Made by a program: the position numbers and the translations under genes. Shown piece after piece: positions 1-13,150 of a stretch of DNA of 64,000 nt; within the stretch, counting starts at the first letter, position 1, and each line of letters opens with the position of its first letter. Below the pieces are notes generated by a model. It was not told where the DNA came from and searched no databases. It was given only the letters and a program-made list of their open reading frames with translations. Origin of the DNA: Chamaecrista fasciculata (taxonomy: Eukaryota; Streptophyta; Magnoliopsida; Fabales; Fabaceae); contig QANZ01050821.1 in assembly GCA_003254925.1 (NCBI GenBank), positions 104,419 through 168,418 on the forward strand. The letters run 5' to 3'.

Positions 1-854
1 ATTTCAAATGGATGAAAATTTTATTAAAATCCCGCCTACATTCAAATCATTTCATATCCAAACCTATTTGAAATATAAATATCCCAGCTGTGATTATTTA
101 AATATCCGCCTATCATTATCACATATTATTTACTAAACAACCACTAACCCATGATTATTTCTTAAACTGAGTTTTCCAATTAAAAATTGAAATAAAGCAT
201 AAAATTATGAAATTGAATATTTTAATATTAAAAATTGAATTATATATTTATATGATATGGATTAGTAAGAGCCTCCCAATCTGAAATTATCAAAGAAAAA
301 AATAATTATATTTTCAAATTCAATTACACAACCAGGCATCATTTGGATTCTATGAAGCATGAGTATTCCAATTTGAATTAAATAGTATCCCTCACAAATA
401 TTATGATATAGTTAGAATATTGAATTAAATAGCATTTGGTTAAATAGAATTTGGAATATATATCAAAAAATGAAGGAATTCAGCCGAAAGTTATGGGCAA
501 TTTTTTTTTAATTAGCATTTACAACGTATATAACAATATATTAATAAATGGTAATTGGTGGAAAATATTTCCGAAAATGAAGGGGAGTCAGATTGATATC
601 AAAATTGAGGAGAAATACGTGGAAAAATTAATTAAGAAACGTTTATTAAAAAATGGTAATAGGTGGAAAATAAATTCTAAAAAATTAAGAAGAGACCAAA
701 ATACACACATGACAATAATATGATGAAGATAACCTCATATTACTTCTAAGTTATGCGTGTTTCATTTGTAATAGTATTGAGAAAAACAAAGAGGAGGATT
801 CACCCACGTAGTAACACGTGTCAAACAACGATTCGAGTAGCAGCAATTCCGTAT
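1..854. other. AT-rich intergenic DNA, no gene seen
   Basis: The stretch is AT-rich. An open frame of about 90 codons at 451-723 is lysine/asparagine-rich and low in complexity, and it contains a loosely repeated unit rather than a recognisable domain. I see no gene, RNA or clear transposon end here, although the first 75 bases could be the tail of a repeat that starts outside the window. Confidence 0.5.
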
Positions 855-858
855 TTAA

Positions 859-1288
859 GGGCCTGATTGGTTTAAGAAAATGTTTCCTGTTTTCATTTTC
901 TGTTTCCATTTCTGGAATTCTATTTTCATTTCAAAATTTTCAATATTTAAGAAATATGTTTGTTTTATAAAGTTAAAAAATCGTTTTCATTCATATTTAA
1001 ATTATGTTAACTTGAATAACACTAATTTTTATATGTTTTTAAGTTTGATTATAGCTAAATGATGATATTAACATGATTAAATAGTTTACTTTTGTGTAAT
1101 GTTGCAAAATATCATAAGTTTGTTTTTGGAAATACTGGAAACGTCTTTTTGACGTTTCCTGTTTTCAGCCTGTTTCAGAAAATGTTTCCAGAAAACATTT
1201 CCAAAAAAACTGTACAAAACACGTTTTCAGTCATATTTCCTGTTTTCAGTGAAAATGGAAACAGGAAACAGAGCAACCAATCAGACCC
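859..1288. mobile_element. Tourist/Harbinger-like MITE (430 bp)
   Basis: The left end reads GGGCCTGATTGGTT and the right end is the inverse, AACCAATCAGACCC. TTAA stands directly outside both ends, which fits the 3-bp TTA/TAA target duplication of PIF/Harbinger elements. Fragments of TGTTTCC/GGAAACA recur in inverse orientation just inside the ends. There is no transposase frame, so it is non-autonomous. The superfamily is inferred from the GGG...CCC ends and the target site; a hAT assignment is less likely. Confidence 0.7.
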
Positions 1289-1354
1289 TTAATGTCCTGG
1301 AAATATTGTTGCGTTTAAGCGGGTATTTACGGAACCAAAAGAAAACAAAAAGAA

Positions 1355-1697
1355 GGTCAAAGTACACTTTTAGTCTCATAATTTTTGCTCAGGTTTCAAT
1401 TTGATCTCATAATTGTTTTTTTTTGCACTCTTTGTTAGATTATAGAATTGATTTCATATCTTTGCAAAAAGTTTCACCGTCAATCTCACCTGGCCCAAAT
1501 ATATAAGATCGATTCTATAATCTGACTCAAAAATATGAGACTAATTCTACAACCTGAACCAAACATATGAGACCAAAATTGCAAAACGAAATCAAATCTG
1601 TAACTAGGGCAAAAGGTATACGAGTAAAAGTGCAATGATTTATGAGACCAAATTAAAACCTAAGTAAAATTTATGGGACCAAAAATGCACTTTGACC
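1355..1697. mobile_element. MULE-type MITE (343 bp)
   Basis: Inverted ends GGTCAAAGTACACTTTTAGT and the inverse ...AAAAATGCACTTTGACC enclose 343 bp. Both sides carry the same 9-bp sequence, CAAAAAGAA (1346-1354 and 1698-1706), which is the target duplication length of Mutator-like elements. The interior is built from inverted 'gtctcataa/ttatgagac' units with no coding potential. It lies just upstream of the EGY2 gene. Confidence 0.82.
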
Positions 1698-1874
1698 CAA
1701 AAAGAAAGAAAAGGATAATTAGTTTCCGTTGCCCGCTTTCCAACACTCTCAAGATAAGTCACTAGAGTAGTGAAAGCTTCAATTTTTCTCGCCAAAGTTT
1801 GAAAGGTGTTTAATGGGGCTGGAATGTGGTTCAATCTGAATTAGGATTTAGGGCTCCCAGTGAAATCAGAAAGA

Positions 1875-4800
1875 ATGGCAACGATGAGTTTTTCGGCAGC
1901 TTTTCGTGGGATTCTCTTTCCTTTATCACAGTGTAGCTCTTGCTGTGATCTTCGTTTTCAGAATCGGCCCTTCCTTGCTCCTTCCAGTGGATTTCGGCAT
2001 AAACGTCATCGTAGGAATGCTTTCAAGTTAGTCCAAAATCGAAGGTAGGGGTTTCCTGTGTTGTTTTTTTAATGAAGTTGATTTGATGATGTACATGTGC
2101 TGATTTTGCTTCAAATGTTGATTTGGGTTTTAATCTAAGATCATGGGGAAAGCGAGAGATTGTTTGTAGAGTTACTGAGCCACAGACCGAATCCAGTAGC
2201 AACAACGGGGAGGTATTTTCAATTTACTTCAATGTTTGTTAGAAAGAATGGTTGCTTCCGTTACATGATATATTGGTTTTCTCTCTTTTTTTTTTCCTTN
2301 CTTTACCTGATATATTGGTTTTCTCTCTTTTTTTTTCTTGACAATGGATATTTCTTGAACGCCCTAGGAGAAAGAAACTCATAAAAATGGAGAAACGCAG
2401 TCTTTGTTAGACTCATCTGAGCAATATAACCCTCAACCTCTAGATGCGGATCATCTAAACAAGTTTACTGATCAAAATGAACATCAAAACGATGAGCAGG
2501 TGATTTCTTACTCATTTAACTAAATTTTTTCTTAAGAGTTTTACGCTTAGGGTTCTAACTTCTAAGAGTTACTATGGACGGAATTGCCCGAGTTAAACAA
2601 GTTTGTTCTCTTTGTAAAGTAAGTCATTGACTGCCATGGGGCTGTTACCCATGGAAATTAAGTACTCTAGAACCTATTTGATAAAACCTCTCGTATCCAT
2701 TCATGGTTTTCATAAAACCTCTTCATCACTGCTTGTGCTTGGAAAATATTTAAAACTATATGTCTCTAATAAGACTGCGTCTTTGTAATTTAGTAACTCT
2801 TATCCTTTAAATGAGACCTAAATTTTGCCACTTTGATTAGCATTAGTTGCTGCTTGCCACTTAGTATTCAGACAATCAGGTTGTTCTCTAATAATTAATT
2901 CATTTTAATAACCATCTTGAGAAAAAAAAAGAACTTTTCCCCAGAATTTCAATTTCCAAGCTGCATTTTATTATCAAACTACAACAAATTGGACAGAAAA
3001 ATCTGATCATTTAGTTGCAGGTACAACATTTTGGTCTAGTTCTCTAATCTCTTGATTCTTTGGGATTGTGATGTAAACAGAGTGAAGATAGTGTAGAAAT
3101 TTCTGGTGGGTCACCACTACCAGGTGTGAAGGTGATTGCACTCTATCTTAAGCCTTTCCTACTTCACATGGTGCATGCTCCTTTTTTAATTCCTCTTCTG
3201 TATAACCATTTTCCATTTTTATAAAAGCAGCCACAGCAACTGGATGAAGCAATAAAAATTCCCAAGGAAACAATTGAGATTCTTAAGAACCAAGTTTTCG
3301 GTTTTGATACCTTTTTTGTAACAAGTCAAGATCCATATGAGGTGAGTGCCTATCTTTCCTAATTCTTTTTTTTTTAATTCTTTTCACCATGCTTTAGTAC
3401 AGGAGATATTACCTCATCTTCTCATCATAGTGAACATCATTCTAAAACTAAACATTAGTCTTTAAGAGTTTATTTGTGGACCTGGAATTTTACTATTAGG
3501 AACTAAAAGAGCTTCATGTGGCAAAAGATAATTATCACTGGATTTTTCATGATAATTTTTTTGCTGCATTTGTTTTGCATTTTATATCAAGTTAGATATA
3601 ATAATATCATATTGTATTTGCTAGTGACAATAACATTGGGGTTTCCCGTTTCCCTGCATCTTTACTAGGGTGGGGTACTGTTTAAAGGAAACCTACGAGG
3701 ACAAGCTGCCAGAAGTTATGAAAAGATATTAAAGAGAATGCAAGTATGTTAATCTATATTTCTTTGGTTATGTTGCTTTTTTGGATTTGTGTTTAAACTT
3801 TTGCTAAAGTCAATGTCTGAACTTGAATTCATAAATGATACACAGGATAAATTTGGAGATCAATACAAGCTTTTCCTTCTTGTCAATCCTGAGGATGATA
3901 AACCAGTGGCTGTTGTAGTTCCACGAATGACCTTACCATCAGGGACAACTGGTACTTGTTTAGCTCCTTTGGCCCTGCCTCATCATGAAGCAGAAATTTT
4001 GTTGGTAAATCTCATTATTTGTACTCATGGCTCTGTTTTTCTCCCCAGCCGTACGTGAGTGGTTTGCTGCTGGAGCATTTGGTCTGGTTGCTGTGATTAC
4101 ATTACTACTTCACAACGTTCCTGCATTGCAATCCAATCTACTGTAATCAGTTTCCTTATCTGCTAATCTTTTGCTCGATTATTTCTACTGTTAAACTTCT
4201 CCACAAAACTGTCCCATGTAGATTTGTTTCTGTCCTTTTTTTTCCCTACACTCACTGATATAGCATTATTGCACTTCCATCTTTTACTAGCATGTTCAGG
4301 ATAGTCTTCACAAACAATTTGTTACCGTCCATTATGTTGATTTCTTAGGTTTTATGTTTGTTCAATAGGATGACCTCAGCAAATACTTTAGCTTTCGATG
4401 AAATCTTGGCCTTCTTTCATGGTGAAAAACTTATACTCGTAAATAATTGTGACTCTGTTGACAGATATTGTTTAATCTGATAGATACTTTAGTTTGTGAT
4501 GTCCTTTTGATCACATAATGCAAATTTAATTTTTTGCATGAGCTTTATGTGTTAGTTACCATTCAAATTTATTTTCTGAATATAGTTTAGCTGTGAATTT
4601 CCACTTAGGAGAGCTATATTTTGATATATTTGAAGATACTTGATTTTTGGAAGATTTCCATCAGTAACTATGGTGCAATTTATTTTTTCATCAATACTAA
4701 TGTTATTAATGTTCCAGATCCATTTTTGACAATCTCAACTTGTTAAAGGATGGCCTGCCTGGAGCCCTTGTTACTGCACTTGTTCTGGGGATACATGAAC

Positions 4801-6855
4801 TCGGTCACTTTTTAGTTGCCAAAAACACTGGTGTAAAGCTTGGTGTCCCATACTTAATTCCAAGCTTTCAGGTCCCTTACTTCTCTTACAATTTTTTAGT
4901 TTTTTGGATCACGTACTTCAAGTACAAATGATGCACTTTGCGTTTCTTCTTTCTTTCTTCTTTTCCATTGACATAATTTTTTGTTTGACTTTTATCTTTG
5001 ATGATTCATGTCATTGGACAATTTGACTGCTGATTGATCTCTATATTAAGTAGATTAGGTTCATTGTCATCTGAGAATTACTTGTCTTACTTTTCTTTGA
5101 AAATTAAATCTAAGCATCTGACTTGCTTCACCAAGTCCTCATGTATATTTGAAAGGTCAAAGGTGACAAGACAAAGAAATAATGTCTATTATCTATATTC
5201 ATGAAGAACATTGGATCAACTCCTTACTATGGGCTAAAAGTGCAATAAGACAGCTATGTTTCTTTAACTCACAGATCAGAGGATCGAGTGTCATAGTTCA
5301 ACTATGAAATAGTGCCACACCTTAGCTGACAACGAAAAGTCAATATGATAATATTGTTTAAAGACTGACTATATATATATATTCTGTTTTTGACTTCATG
5401 CTACACACTTTGTTGTGGAAGAGGTCAATATTCAGGCGATGCCTGTTGGGCATTACAAGCTTTTTCTTATTGTTGACAAATACTGTTTTGACATTTTAGT
5501 GTAAGAAGAAATGGAAATTCTGATGAGTACTTTGGTGGCAGATAGGCTCTTATGGTGCTATTACGAGGATAAGAAACATCGTGGCCAATCGTGAAGATCT
5601 TCTCAAGGTCGCGGCTGCTGGACCACTTGCTGGGTTTTCCTTGGGTCTTGTGCTTCTGCTTTTAGGATTTGTTATGCCTCCCAGTGATGGCACAGGAGTT
5701 ACTATTGATGCTTCTGTATTTCATGAGTCATTCATCCTTGGCAGTATTGGTGAGCTCTATAGACTCATGCAGAAATGTACATGAAACCCTGCATGCATTC
5801 ACTGTATGGGTTATATATTTTTCTTAGTGTCCTTATTTATAGTTATCTGTTTCAACAAATTGAATATATCGCCGCGACTGCCTGGTATTAATGTTTTTTA
5901 TTGTCTGCGTCATCAATTTAAGAAAACATTATTTAATGACATTTTTTTCCTTTCCCTTAGCAAAGCTGTTTCTTGGTAATGCGCTCAAGGAAGGGATTTC
6001 AATTTCTGTCAACCCTCTTGTGATTTGGGCTTGGAAAGGACTTCTTATTAATGCCATCAACAGCATCCCAGCGGGAGAGCTTGATGGAGGGAGAATTGCT
6101 TTTGCCATATGGGGAAGAAAGGTATCATGTTTTCTAATATTTTAAAGGCTAAAGTGCACTTTTGGTCCCATAACTTTTTTTGTTGCAATTTTGGTCCCAT
6201 AACTTTGGCAAAGGTCTCAATTTGGTCCCATAACTTTTTTTGTTGCAATTTTAGTCCCATAACTTTTGAAACCGTCTCATCGTTGGTCTCAAGATAATTT
6301 CCATCCATTATCCGCCGTTAAATCCACTTTACCCATATTTGCCACGTCATCATTCAACTCAGTATGTCAGATCATCTTTAACGGCAGAAAATAAATAGAA
6401 ATCAGTTTGTGACCAACGGTGGGATGTTTTTAGAAGTTATGGGACCAAATTGAGACCTTTGCCAAAGTTATGGAACCAAAAGTACACTTTAAGCCTATTT
6501 TAAACTACAAAACGATTAAGAGTAAATCTTGGTGTGCTTGCCAATGCCTATTTTTTCAATAAACATCTAACACCCATTAAGTTACTGACTCAAGTCTATT
6601 ACACAGGCTTCATCTCGCTTAACAGGAGCTTGTATTGTGTTGCTTGGTATATCATCTCTGCTTAGTGATGTGGCATTTTATTGGGTAGTTCTCATATTCT
6701 TTTTGCAAAGACGTCCAATTGCACCTCTATCTGAGGAACTAACTGATCCCGATGAAAAGTTCATGGCTCTTGGAGTGACAGTTTTGTTGTTAGGCTTGTT
6801 GGTATGTTTGCCATATCCCTTCCCATTTACAGATCAAGTCCTCACAAGTTTCTAG
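1875..6855 (+). CDS. EGY2: EGY2-like chloroplast S2P intramembrane zinc metalloprotease
   Basis: Twelve coding exons: 1875-2044, 2140-2212, 2368-2499, 3081-3131, 3231-3341, 3669-3743, 3846-3951, 4049-4142, 4718-4871, 5542-5749, 5961-6121 and 6607-6855. They read through in one frame to about 527 aa (Arabidopsis EGY2 is about 556). The N-terminus is Ser/Arg-rich with few acids, as in a plastid transit peptide. The S2P core has HELGH in exon 9 (two zinc-ligand His plus the catalytic Glu) and GELDGG in exon 11 (third ligand Asp). The landmarks GFDTFFVTSQ, GNLRG and LKDGLPGALVTALVLG match the EGY family, and several hydrophobic segments follow HELGH. By family, the protein cleaves membrane substrates in thylakoids or envelope and affects chloroplast development. 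The start ATG at 1875 is the first in frame. Exon 2 is placed at 2140 because that yields the conserved KRE...RVTE segment. Intron 11 carries a MITE. Confidence 0.95.
2262..2340. repeat. Near-identical adjacent repeat across a single N
   Basis: The segment TGATATATTGGTTTTCTCTC followed by a T-run occurs twice, before and after a single N at 2300, inside EGY2 intron 2. This may be a true small tandem duplication, but a lone N between two copies is typical of contig ends that overlap and were not merged. Confidence 0.6.
6147..6495. mobile_element. MULE-type MITE in EGY2 intron 11 (349 bp)
   Basis: The ends are GGCTAAAGTGCACTTTTGGT and the inverse ...ACCAAAAGTACACTTTAAGCC. They are flanked by an exact 9-bp duplication, TATTTTAAA (6138-6146 and 6496-6504). 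The arms repeat 'ggtcccataact' units, and there is no coding potential. The ends resemble those of the elements at 1355 and 14050, so all three likely share a transposase source. It lies wholly within the intron and does not touch the splice sites. Confidence 0.87.
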
Positions 6856-9470
6856 AAATAAGCCACGTTAACTCTGTAGCACTGCCTGATCATGAATTTT
6901 GAGAGTACATGGTGGGATTTGTCAATCAATCCAATAGTTTGTATTGGTTCCTGATTCCTATGATAGTCGTACAGCCAACATCATAATATTAGCTCCACAA
7001 TGTCCAGTTGGTGTATGTTATTGTAATTATAAAATTCATTATAATGTGATGGTTGAATCATGCATTATTTGAGGTTGAAACTTGAAGCATTAATCTGGGG
7101 AAAGGAATCATGCATTATTTGAGGTACACTCACTGACTCACATGGAGGAAGGAACAAATGTAAAAGTAAAAGTTATATATGAAAAGGCATATTTATTCAA
7201 AATTATCAATCATCGCAATTACTTTCAATTTTTCGCACACTCTTTAAAATTTAAGAAACTCGTTAAACATCAGGCCCAAAAAAAAAAGAAAGTCGTCAAA
7301 CAAAATTTCTTCCTAATGTATGTATCAACAAATTTGAAAGTTGATAAAACAATAACTATATTTTTTTCCCACAAAGTTTTGCCCAACGAAGAGCCGAACG
7401 GCCTCCGATTGGCTCTATTCCTTGGGCCTTGTCTCTTGTGCAATTCAACATATTTCCCGTAAAAAAAAAAAAAGAAAACTAGCTGCTGGACAGAGTTTAT
7501 TTATTCATATATATCTTTACGAGCCCAAAAAAGATATAATAGAGAAACAGGCCAAAAAAATAGGATAAAGTTTGTTTGGATCAAATTTTTGTCATGTGTT
7601 TAATGTTTATAAGAACGTTATAATAAAGATATAAATTTTTTTACTAAAGTCTAAAAAAACTAATAGAGAAAGGTTGAAAGTGACTTTTGCAGAATAATAC
7701 AGTTGATGTGACGCGTAAGAGACATCATGCAATCTGAAAACAAAAAACACGTGAATCGCCCATAATACACAGTAAATCAGTAATAAAGTTGGACGTTGGC
7801 TAATTAATGAGTTAATTGCACTCTTTTTGAAAACTCGAACCGGCCAGTAATCCAATTAAGGTTGAAAATAAAATCGTCTTGATTTAGAATTTCTGAATTT
7901 GTCAATAATCGAATGGATCGGTAAAAGATCGGCATGAACCAAACAATTTGGAGGTTTAAACTGATTCAAGATTTCTTGGATTTCTTTATTCAATTAAGCT
8001 TAAATTTAGAGAGTATATTATATATTTTTTTATTAATAATTATTCTATTAAATTATTAATTTAAATATTCAATTATTTTGTAACATAGTTTAAATGATAT
8101 ACTTAACCATCATGTATTGATGAGCCTATTAGATATTATTTGATATTTATTTTAAATTTAAATTTTAAATTAGAAGCATGTATGTTGAGAATTAGATAAT
8201 AATATTCATATTATTATTGATTCTAAAAAAAAAGATTTACAAGGTTTAAATAAGAAAAAGATATTTCTAATCAAGTTAAGAATCCTAACCCTAATTGGAA
8301 TTATCTTGAATTATTTATGTCTTATTTTATCATTATCTTTTAATATTATAATTATCTTATATTATTATTATCTTTTANTATTTATATAAATTTTAATTAA
8401 TTTTATCCTTTGTTCCGAAGTATGTCATTAAAAAGTAAAAACACAATAATAGTGGAGCGAATTCCTCTCATGCCTGTTAGTTCAGTTAACAGTTGAATTT
8501 TTTAAGGATTTTTCATTTTATTTTGGTTTATTATTTGCTATTTTGTTAATTTGTTACCGGANGTTAACAGTTGACTTTTTTAAGGATTTTGCATTTTATT
8601 TTGGTTTATTATTTGCTATTTTGTTAATTTGTTACCGGATTCTCTCAGCGAAGTGAGAATTTAACACCACAAACGACCTACCATTTTTTTCTTATAGAAA
8701 AAGAAAAAAGAGGAGAAAATTACATATCATAATTTTGTTGAAAACATTGTAACAAACACGGATTAACATGTTCGCGGAGTTGTTCATTGATCTGCCCATT
8801 TTCCGATTCGGGATTTAACTGTTATAGCATGGAATTTATTTGATAAATAGGAATAATACAAAATGACTTAATAATTTGTAAATCTGATTTCGTATATTCA
8901 GAATCTTCCTACCAATGCATTCACCCACTCCTTTATTTAAGGATTATAATTAGGGGCAATTTTTCTATTTTGGATAATAAATCTTTCAAGATATAGATGA
9001 CACAACCATAAACTTGTCCTTGTTCAACGGCATCTGTCGAATCGGCATCCTCTGTTGCAGACAAGAAATCCCCCCCATGATCGAGTCTTTAATGTCTTTT
9101 TAACAGTAATTAATCATTACTTTCTAAATATAGATAGACCAGTACCTAAAAAAAACAATCTAATTATTAAAGGGTATGAATTATGATCTATACGTGTATA
9201 GTGTAATAAAAATTGGAACTTGGAAGCAAGCATGAACCAAAAATCAGTTTTAAAGCACATCGAATTATTGTGGTGCTTGTTTTCTGGCTCCTCGAAGTTA
9301 CCTGAAATGGTCACAAACAACACTAAAATCTAGGAGATGTAATTATAATAGTTAAAGTTATATACTTTATTATAGTGAAACAGAATATTCAAGGTTGGAA
9401 ATGGCACCCGGAGGATTAGGGGGGAATGGAAGAGAGAAACTAGAAAGTAACAGATTCATTGTTTGAGGAA
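6856..9470. other. Intergenic DNA between EGY2 and the anthranilate synthase gene
   Basis: About 2.6 kb of AT-rich DNA. The first few hundred bases must include the EGY2 3' UTR. Short open frames here (for example 7142-7462, and 7607-7855 on the other strand) have no recognisable domain and biased composition. A single N lies at 8378. Apart from the duplicated segment at 8485-8639, I see no transposon ends or RNA gene. Confidence 0.5.
8485..8639. repeat. Two 77-bp near-identical copies around a single N
   Basis: Copies at 8485-8561 and 8563-8639 both start GTTAACAGTTGA and end TTGTTACCGGA, and they differ at only a few bases. A single N at 8562 separates them. This arrangement suggests unresolved overlapping contig ends as much as a genuine tandem duplication. 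Confidence 0.75.
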
Positions 9471-9475
9471 AAGTG

Positions 9476-9483
9476 CTATAAAT
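9476..9483 (+). promoter_or_regulatory. Probable TATA box of the anthranilate synthase gene
   Basis: CTATAAAT lies 101 bases before the start codon. A CTT-rich leader (CTTCTTCTTCTTCTTC near 9555-9570) follows, as is common in plant 5' UTRs. Position and sequence are the only support. Confidence 0.55.
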
Positions 9484-9583
9484 GTCACTTCTATGATTCA
9501 TACCCATCATATTCATTATTCAATCATTCTCTCAATAAATCCTTTCACCAACTTCTTCTTCTTCTTCTTCACTCACACACAGA

Positions 9584-12500
9584 ATGGCCTCTGCTGCTAG
9601 ACTTTTTCCGGCGACCCCTCTCGCCGGAATGTCCGCCGGCGATAACTCATCAAAGCAAGCCCTAAGCTTTGGCTTCTCCCACCGTCTTGTTCCGTTAAGC
9701 CGCCGTCTCTCTCTGCCGCCGACGGCCGGAGTTTCTTTGAGTGCATCACGTTCGTATGTTCCTCTTACAATGAGGTGCTCTTCAACCTCCACTGCCACCT
9801 CTGGTAAGTGAGCATTTATGGGGTTTCTTTTTTTGGGTTGAATTTGATTTTAAATGTTTTAAACTGTGTTGTATTTTTTGAATTAGCCATGATTTTCTGA
9901 CAAAAGACAGATTTGAATGTTCTCAAATTGAACTGCTAAGTGCTAAGTGCCGCTTGATCCAAATAAAACAAATTTAAGGTTATCTGTAACATTTAATATA
10001 TATAGTCTAAGAAAGCAGAAACTTTTGGTTTTGGGTCTTCACTAAATCTCTTATTATTAGTGTTTTTGATTATTAAGAGCATGTTCTTGTTGTGCTGCAG
10101 TTAGTGAAGCAGCGACAAAGACAAAGTTTGTTGAAGCATCAAAAGAAGGAAATCTGGTTCCTCTGTATCAATGCATATTCTCTGACCAGCTTACCCCTCT
10201 TCTTGCTTACCGGTGTTTGGTGAATGAGGATGACAGGGAGGCTCCAAGCTTTCTTTTTGAATCTGTTGAACCTAATTTCCAAGCTTCAACAGTTGTGAGT
10301 ATTGAAATTTACATGACTTCATGATTCTGAATTTACGTGTTGTTTTTCTGTCTGTCTGTAATCTGTATATTGAAATTCAGGATTGGTTTTGATTGATTAT
10401 ATAGGGACGCTACAGTGTGGTGGGAGCTCAACCAGTGATGGAAATTGTGGCAAAAGAGAATAAAGTCACAGTAATGGATCATGAAACTGGGGATCTCACT
10501 GAGGAAATTGCGGATGATCCCATGTTGATTCCCGCAAGAATCTCAGAGCAGTGGAAACCTTATTTCAAGGATATGCTTCCAGATGCATTCACTGGTAATT
10601 AAGTGAAATATTTGCACATGATCAAGATTTTCTGATATTTGTCCTTATCTGACTTCCTATTTTGTTTTACTTTGTTTTTGTAACCTTTAAGCAATATTTG
10701 TGTACAGTTTTGTTTCCCATGTGATTGATCATTATCTACTGTACTTACTAGTGTAATTTGCTGGTATAGGTGGCTGGGTAGGTTATTTCTCATATGATAC
10801 AGTTCGTTATGCTGAAAAGAAAAAGCTACCATTTTCAAATGCTCCAGAGGATGATAGGAACCTCCCAGACATACATCTGGCACTCTATGAAGATGCCATT
10901 GTGTTTGATCATGTGGAGAAGGTACTTATTTTTCTGCTTTCACAGCACTATGATCTCTATGATTTGTGGCAATATTGATTAACTACTTCAATACTTTTAT
11001 GTATTGGTCTAATTTTTCTCCCTTGTTCAATGCCATACAGAAAGCATATGTGATTCACTGGGTGAGGCTAGATCGATACTCCTCTGCTGAGGCTGCTTAC
11101 GAAGATGGAATGAAAAAACTAGAAAAGTTAGTGGCAAAATTACAAGATATTGACCCGTGAGTTATCTATTCTTGTCTTTAATGATACATGTGGATGTAAT
11201 TTTCAAATCATGGTTGATTTTAATTTTAATTTTCGATTTGTAGACCAAGGCTATCTCCAGGTTTTGTGGACTTGCATACTCGCCAATTTGGCCCTCCCTT
11301 AAAGAATTCAAATATGACAAAAGAAGAATACATGGAGGGAGTGGTTAAAGTAAAAGAACATATTCAGGCTGGGGATATTTTTCAGCTTGTGTTAAGTCAA
11401 CGTTTTGAACGCAGAACTTTTGCTGATCCATTTGAAATATATAGAGCACTCAGAGTTGTAAATCCAAGTCCATATATGACATATTTGCAGGTTTGTTTCT
11501 GTGCAACTTCCTATATATAAATGACTTTATTCAGGAATTCTGTGGTTCAGATCTTTATTGTTCTCATTATAAAATTACTCCAACAGGCTCGGGGATGTAT
11601 TCTGGTTGCTTCGAGTCCTGAAATTCTTACGCGTGTGAAGAAGGTACCTCTATTAACACGTAAATTTTGAGATTAATGATTAACTTGGTCAAATTACTCT
11701 AACATTTGTTTTTGATCATGTCATTATCAACAGAATAAGTTAGTGAATCGTCCATTGGCTGGGACAATAAAAAGGGGGAAAACTGCAGAAGAAGATAAGA
11801 AGAATGAGGTGGAGCTTCTGAGTGATGAGAAGCAATGTGCGGAGCATATCATGCTGGTTGATTTAGGACGCAATGATGTTGGAAAGGTTTGTCATGAAAT
11901 TAACTTGACTTTATAATCTCTTCTCATAGAGTTGAATTGTGTGAAATGAAATGAATGCATATATGAACAACTGAATTCAATAAGCTACATTGATATATGG
12001 CTTAAAGATTGAGTTTGGCACAGCTTTCATAACTTAGTTGTCAATGAATCAAGTTGGTTTGAATATTTGAGAGTCCAGTGATACAGTGTCATCATGTCTC
12101 CAAAATATTTCAAAATGTGCATAGTTGGTCTTTGGCAGCCAATCTGCAACTGCATTTTCTGTTTGTACAAAGAGCAGTTGATACTTGTGCATCTTCAAAG
12201 CCATTGATAAAGTTTCTTTTTTGGATTTCAAATCTTGATGCAAAATTTCTTTTGACATTTCAGAAAAAAGCATAATTTTGCAATTATATGTTTTGGTGGT
12301 TCTGATTACAGAAGTTCTGCGTGTAGGTCTCAAAACATGGTTCTGTGAAGGTGGAAAAGCTTATGAACATTGAACGTTACTCCCATGTCATGCACATAAG
12401 CTCAACGGTGAGAACATATTCTTATTGGGTTTTCATCTTGTCTTGTAGTTTTCAATACATAATATTGATCAATCACTGCGTTATTGTTGAAGGTTACTGG

Positions 12501-13150
12501 AGAAATGAAAGACAATCTGAGTAGCTGGGATGCCCTTCGTGCTACATTACCGGTTGGAACTGTCAGTGGAGCACCCAAGGTACACCCATGATTAAAAAAA
12601 AATTCAAACTACTTGAATCACTGATTAATAATTCATGAACTATGTGTAACGAGTCTCACATTGAAGAAGTTGCTTAGTGTAACATACTTCATAAGATCTT
12701 AGGCTCTCCAACTTCAACAGTTAACTTTTAGAGTGTGATTCTCTTAGGAGTGTTTTTTTATACTCGTTACACTTTGATTATACTCTCAGTATAAAACCCA
12801 TTTTGATCTCCATGAACATTTTGCAGGTGAAGGCGATGGAGCTGATTGACGAGCTGGAAGTGACAAGGCGTGGGCCATATAGTGGTGGGTTTGGATGGAT
12901 CTCTTTCACACAAGACATGGACATAGCTTTAGCTCTGAGGACTATGGTGTTCCAAACAGGAATAAGATATGACACAAGATACTCATACAAAGACCAGAAT
13001 CAACGAAGGGAATGGATTGCTCATCTTCAAGCAGGTGCTGGCATAGTGGCTGATAGCAAACCTGAAGATGAACACCAAGAGTGTCAGAACAAAGCTGCTG
13101 GTCTTGCTCGCTCCATTGATTTGGCTGAGTCTGCTTTTGTTGATAAATGA
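9584..13150 (+). CDS. ASA: Anthranilate synthase alpha subunit, chloroplastic
   Basis: Eleven exons: 9584-9803, 10101-10294, 10405-10594, 10770-10921, 11041-11156, 11244-11490, 11587-11643, 11734-11886, 12327-12407, 12493-12579 and 12827-13150. They join in frame to about 606 aa, close to Arabidopsis ASA1 (595) and ASA2 (621). The enzyme converts chorismate and glutamine-derived ammonia to anthranilate, the first committed step to tryptophan, with a beta subunit, in plastids. Residues 1 to about 65 are Ser/Ala/Arg-rich, as in a transit peptide. The TrpE N-domain follows, including the [10 protein letters not shown] segment tied to tryptophan feedback binding. The chorismate-binding domain then shows [45 protein letters not shown] and AGAGIVADS. 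No key motif looks lost. I cannot tell whether it is the ASA1 or ASA2 orthologue. Confidence 0.96.

Noticed and set aside
451-723. 90-codon Lys/Asn-rich frame
   Set aside because: AT-rich, internally repetitive, no domain, no splice partners.
7142-7462. 106-codon frame
   Set aside because: Low complexity, Lys/Phe-rich, no family resemblance and no promoter or exon context.
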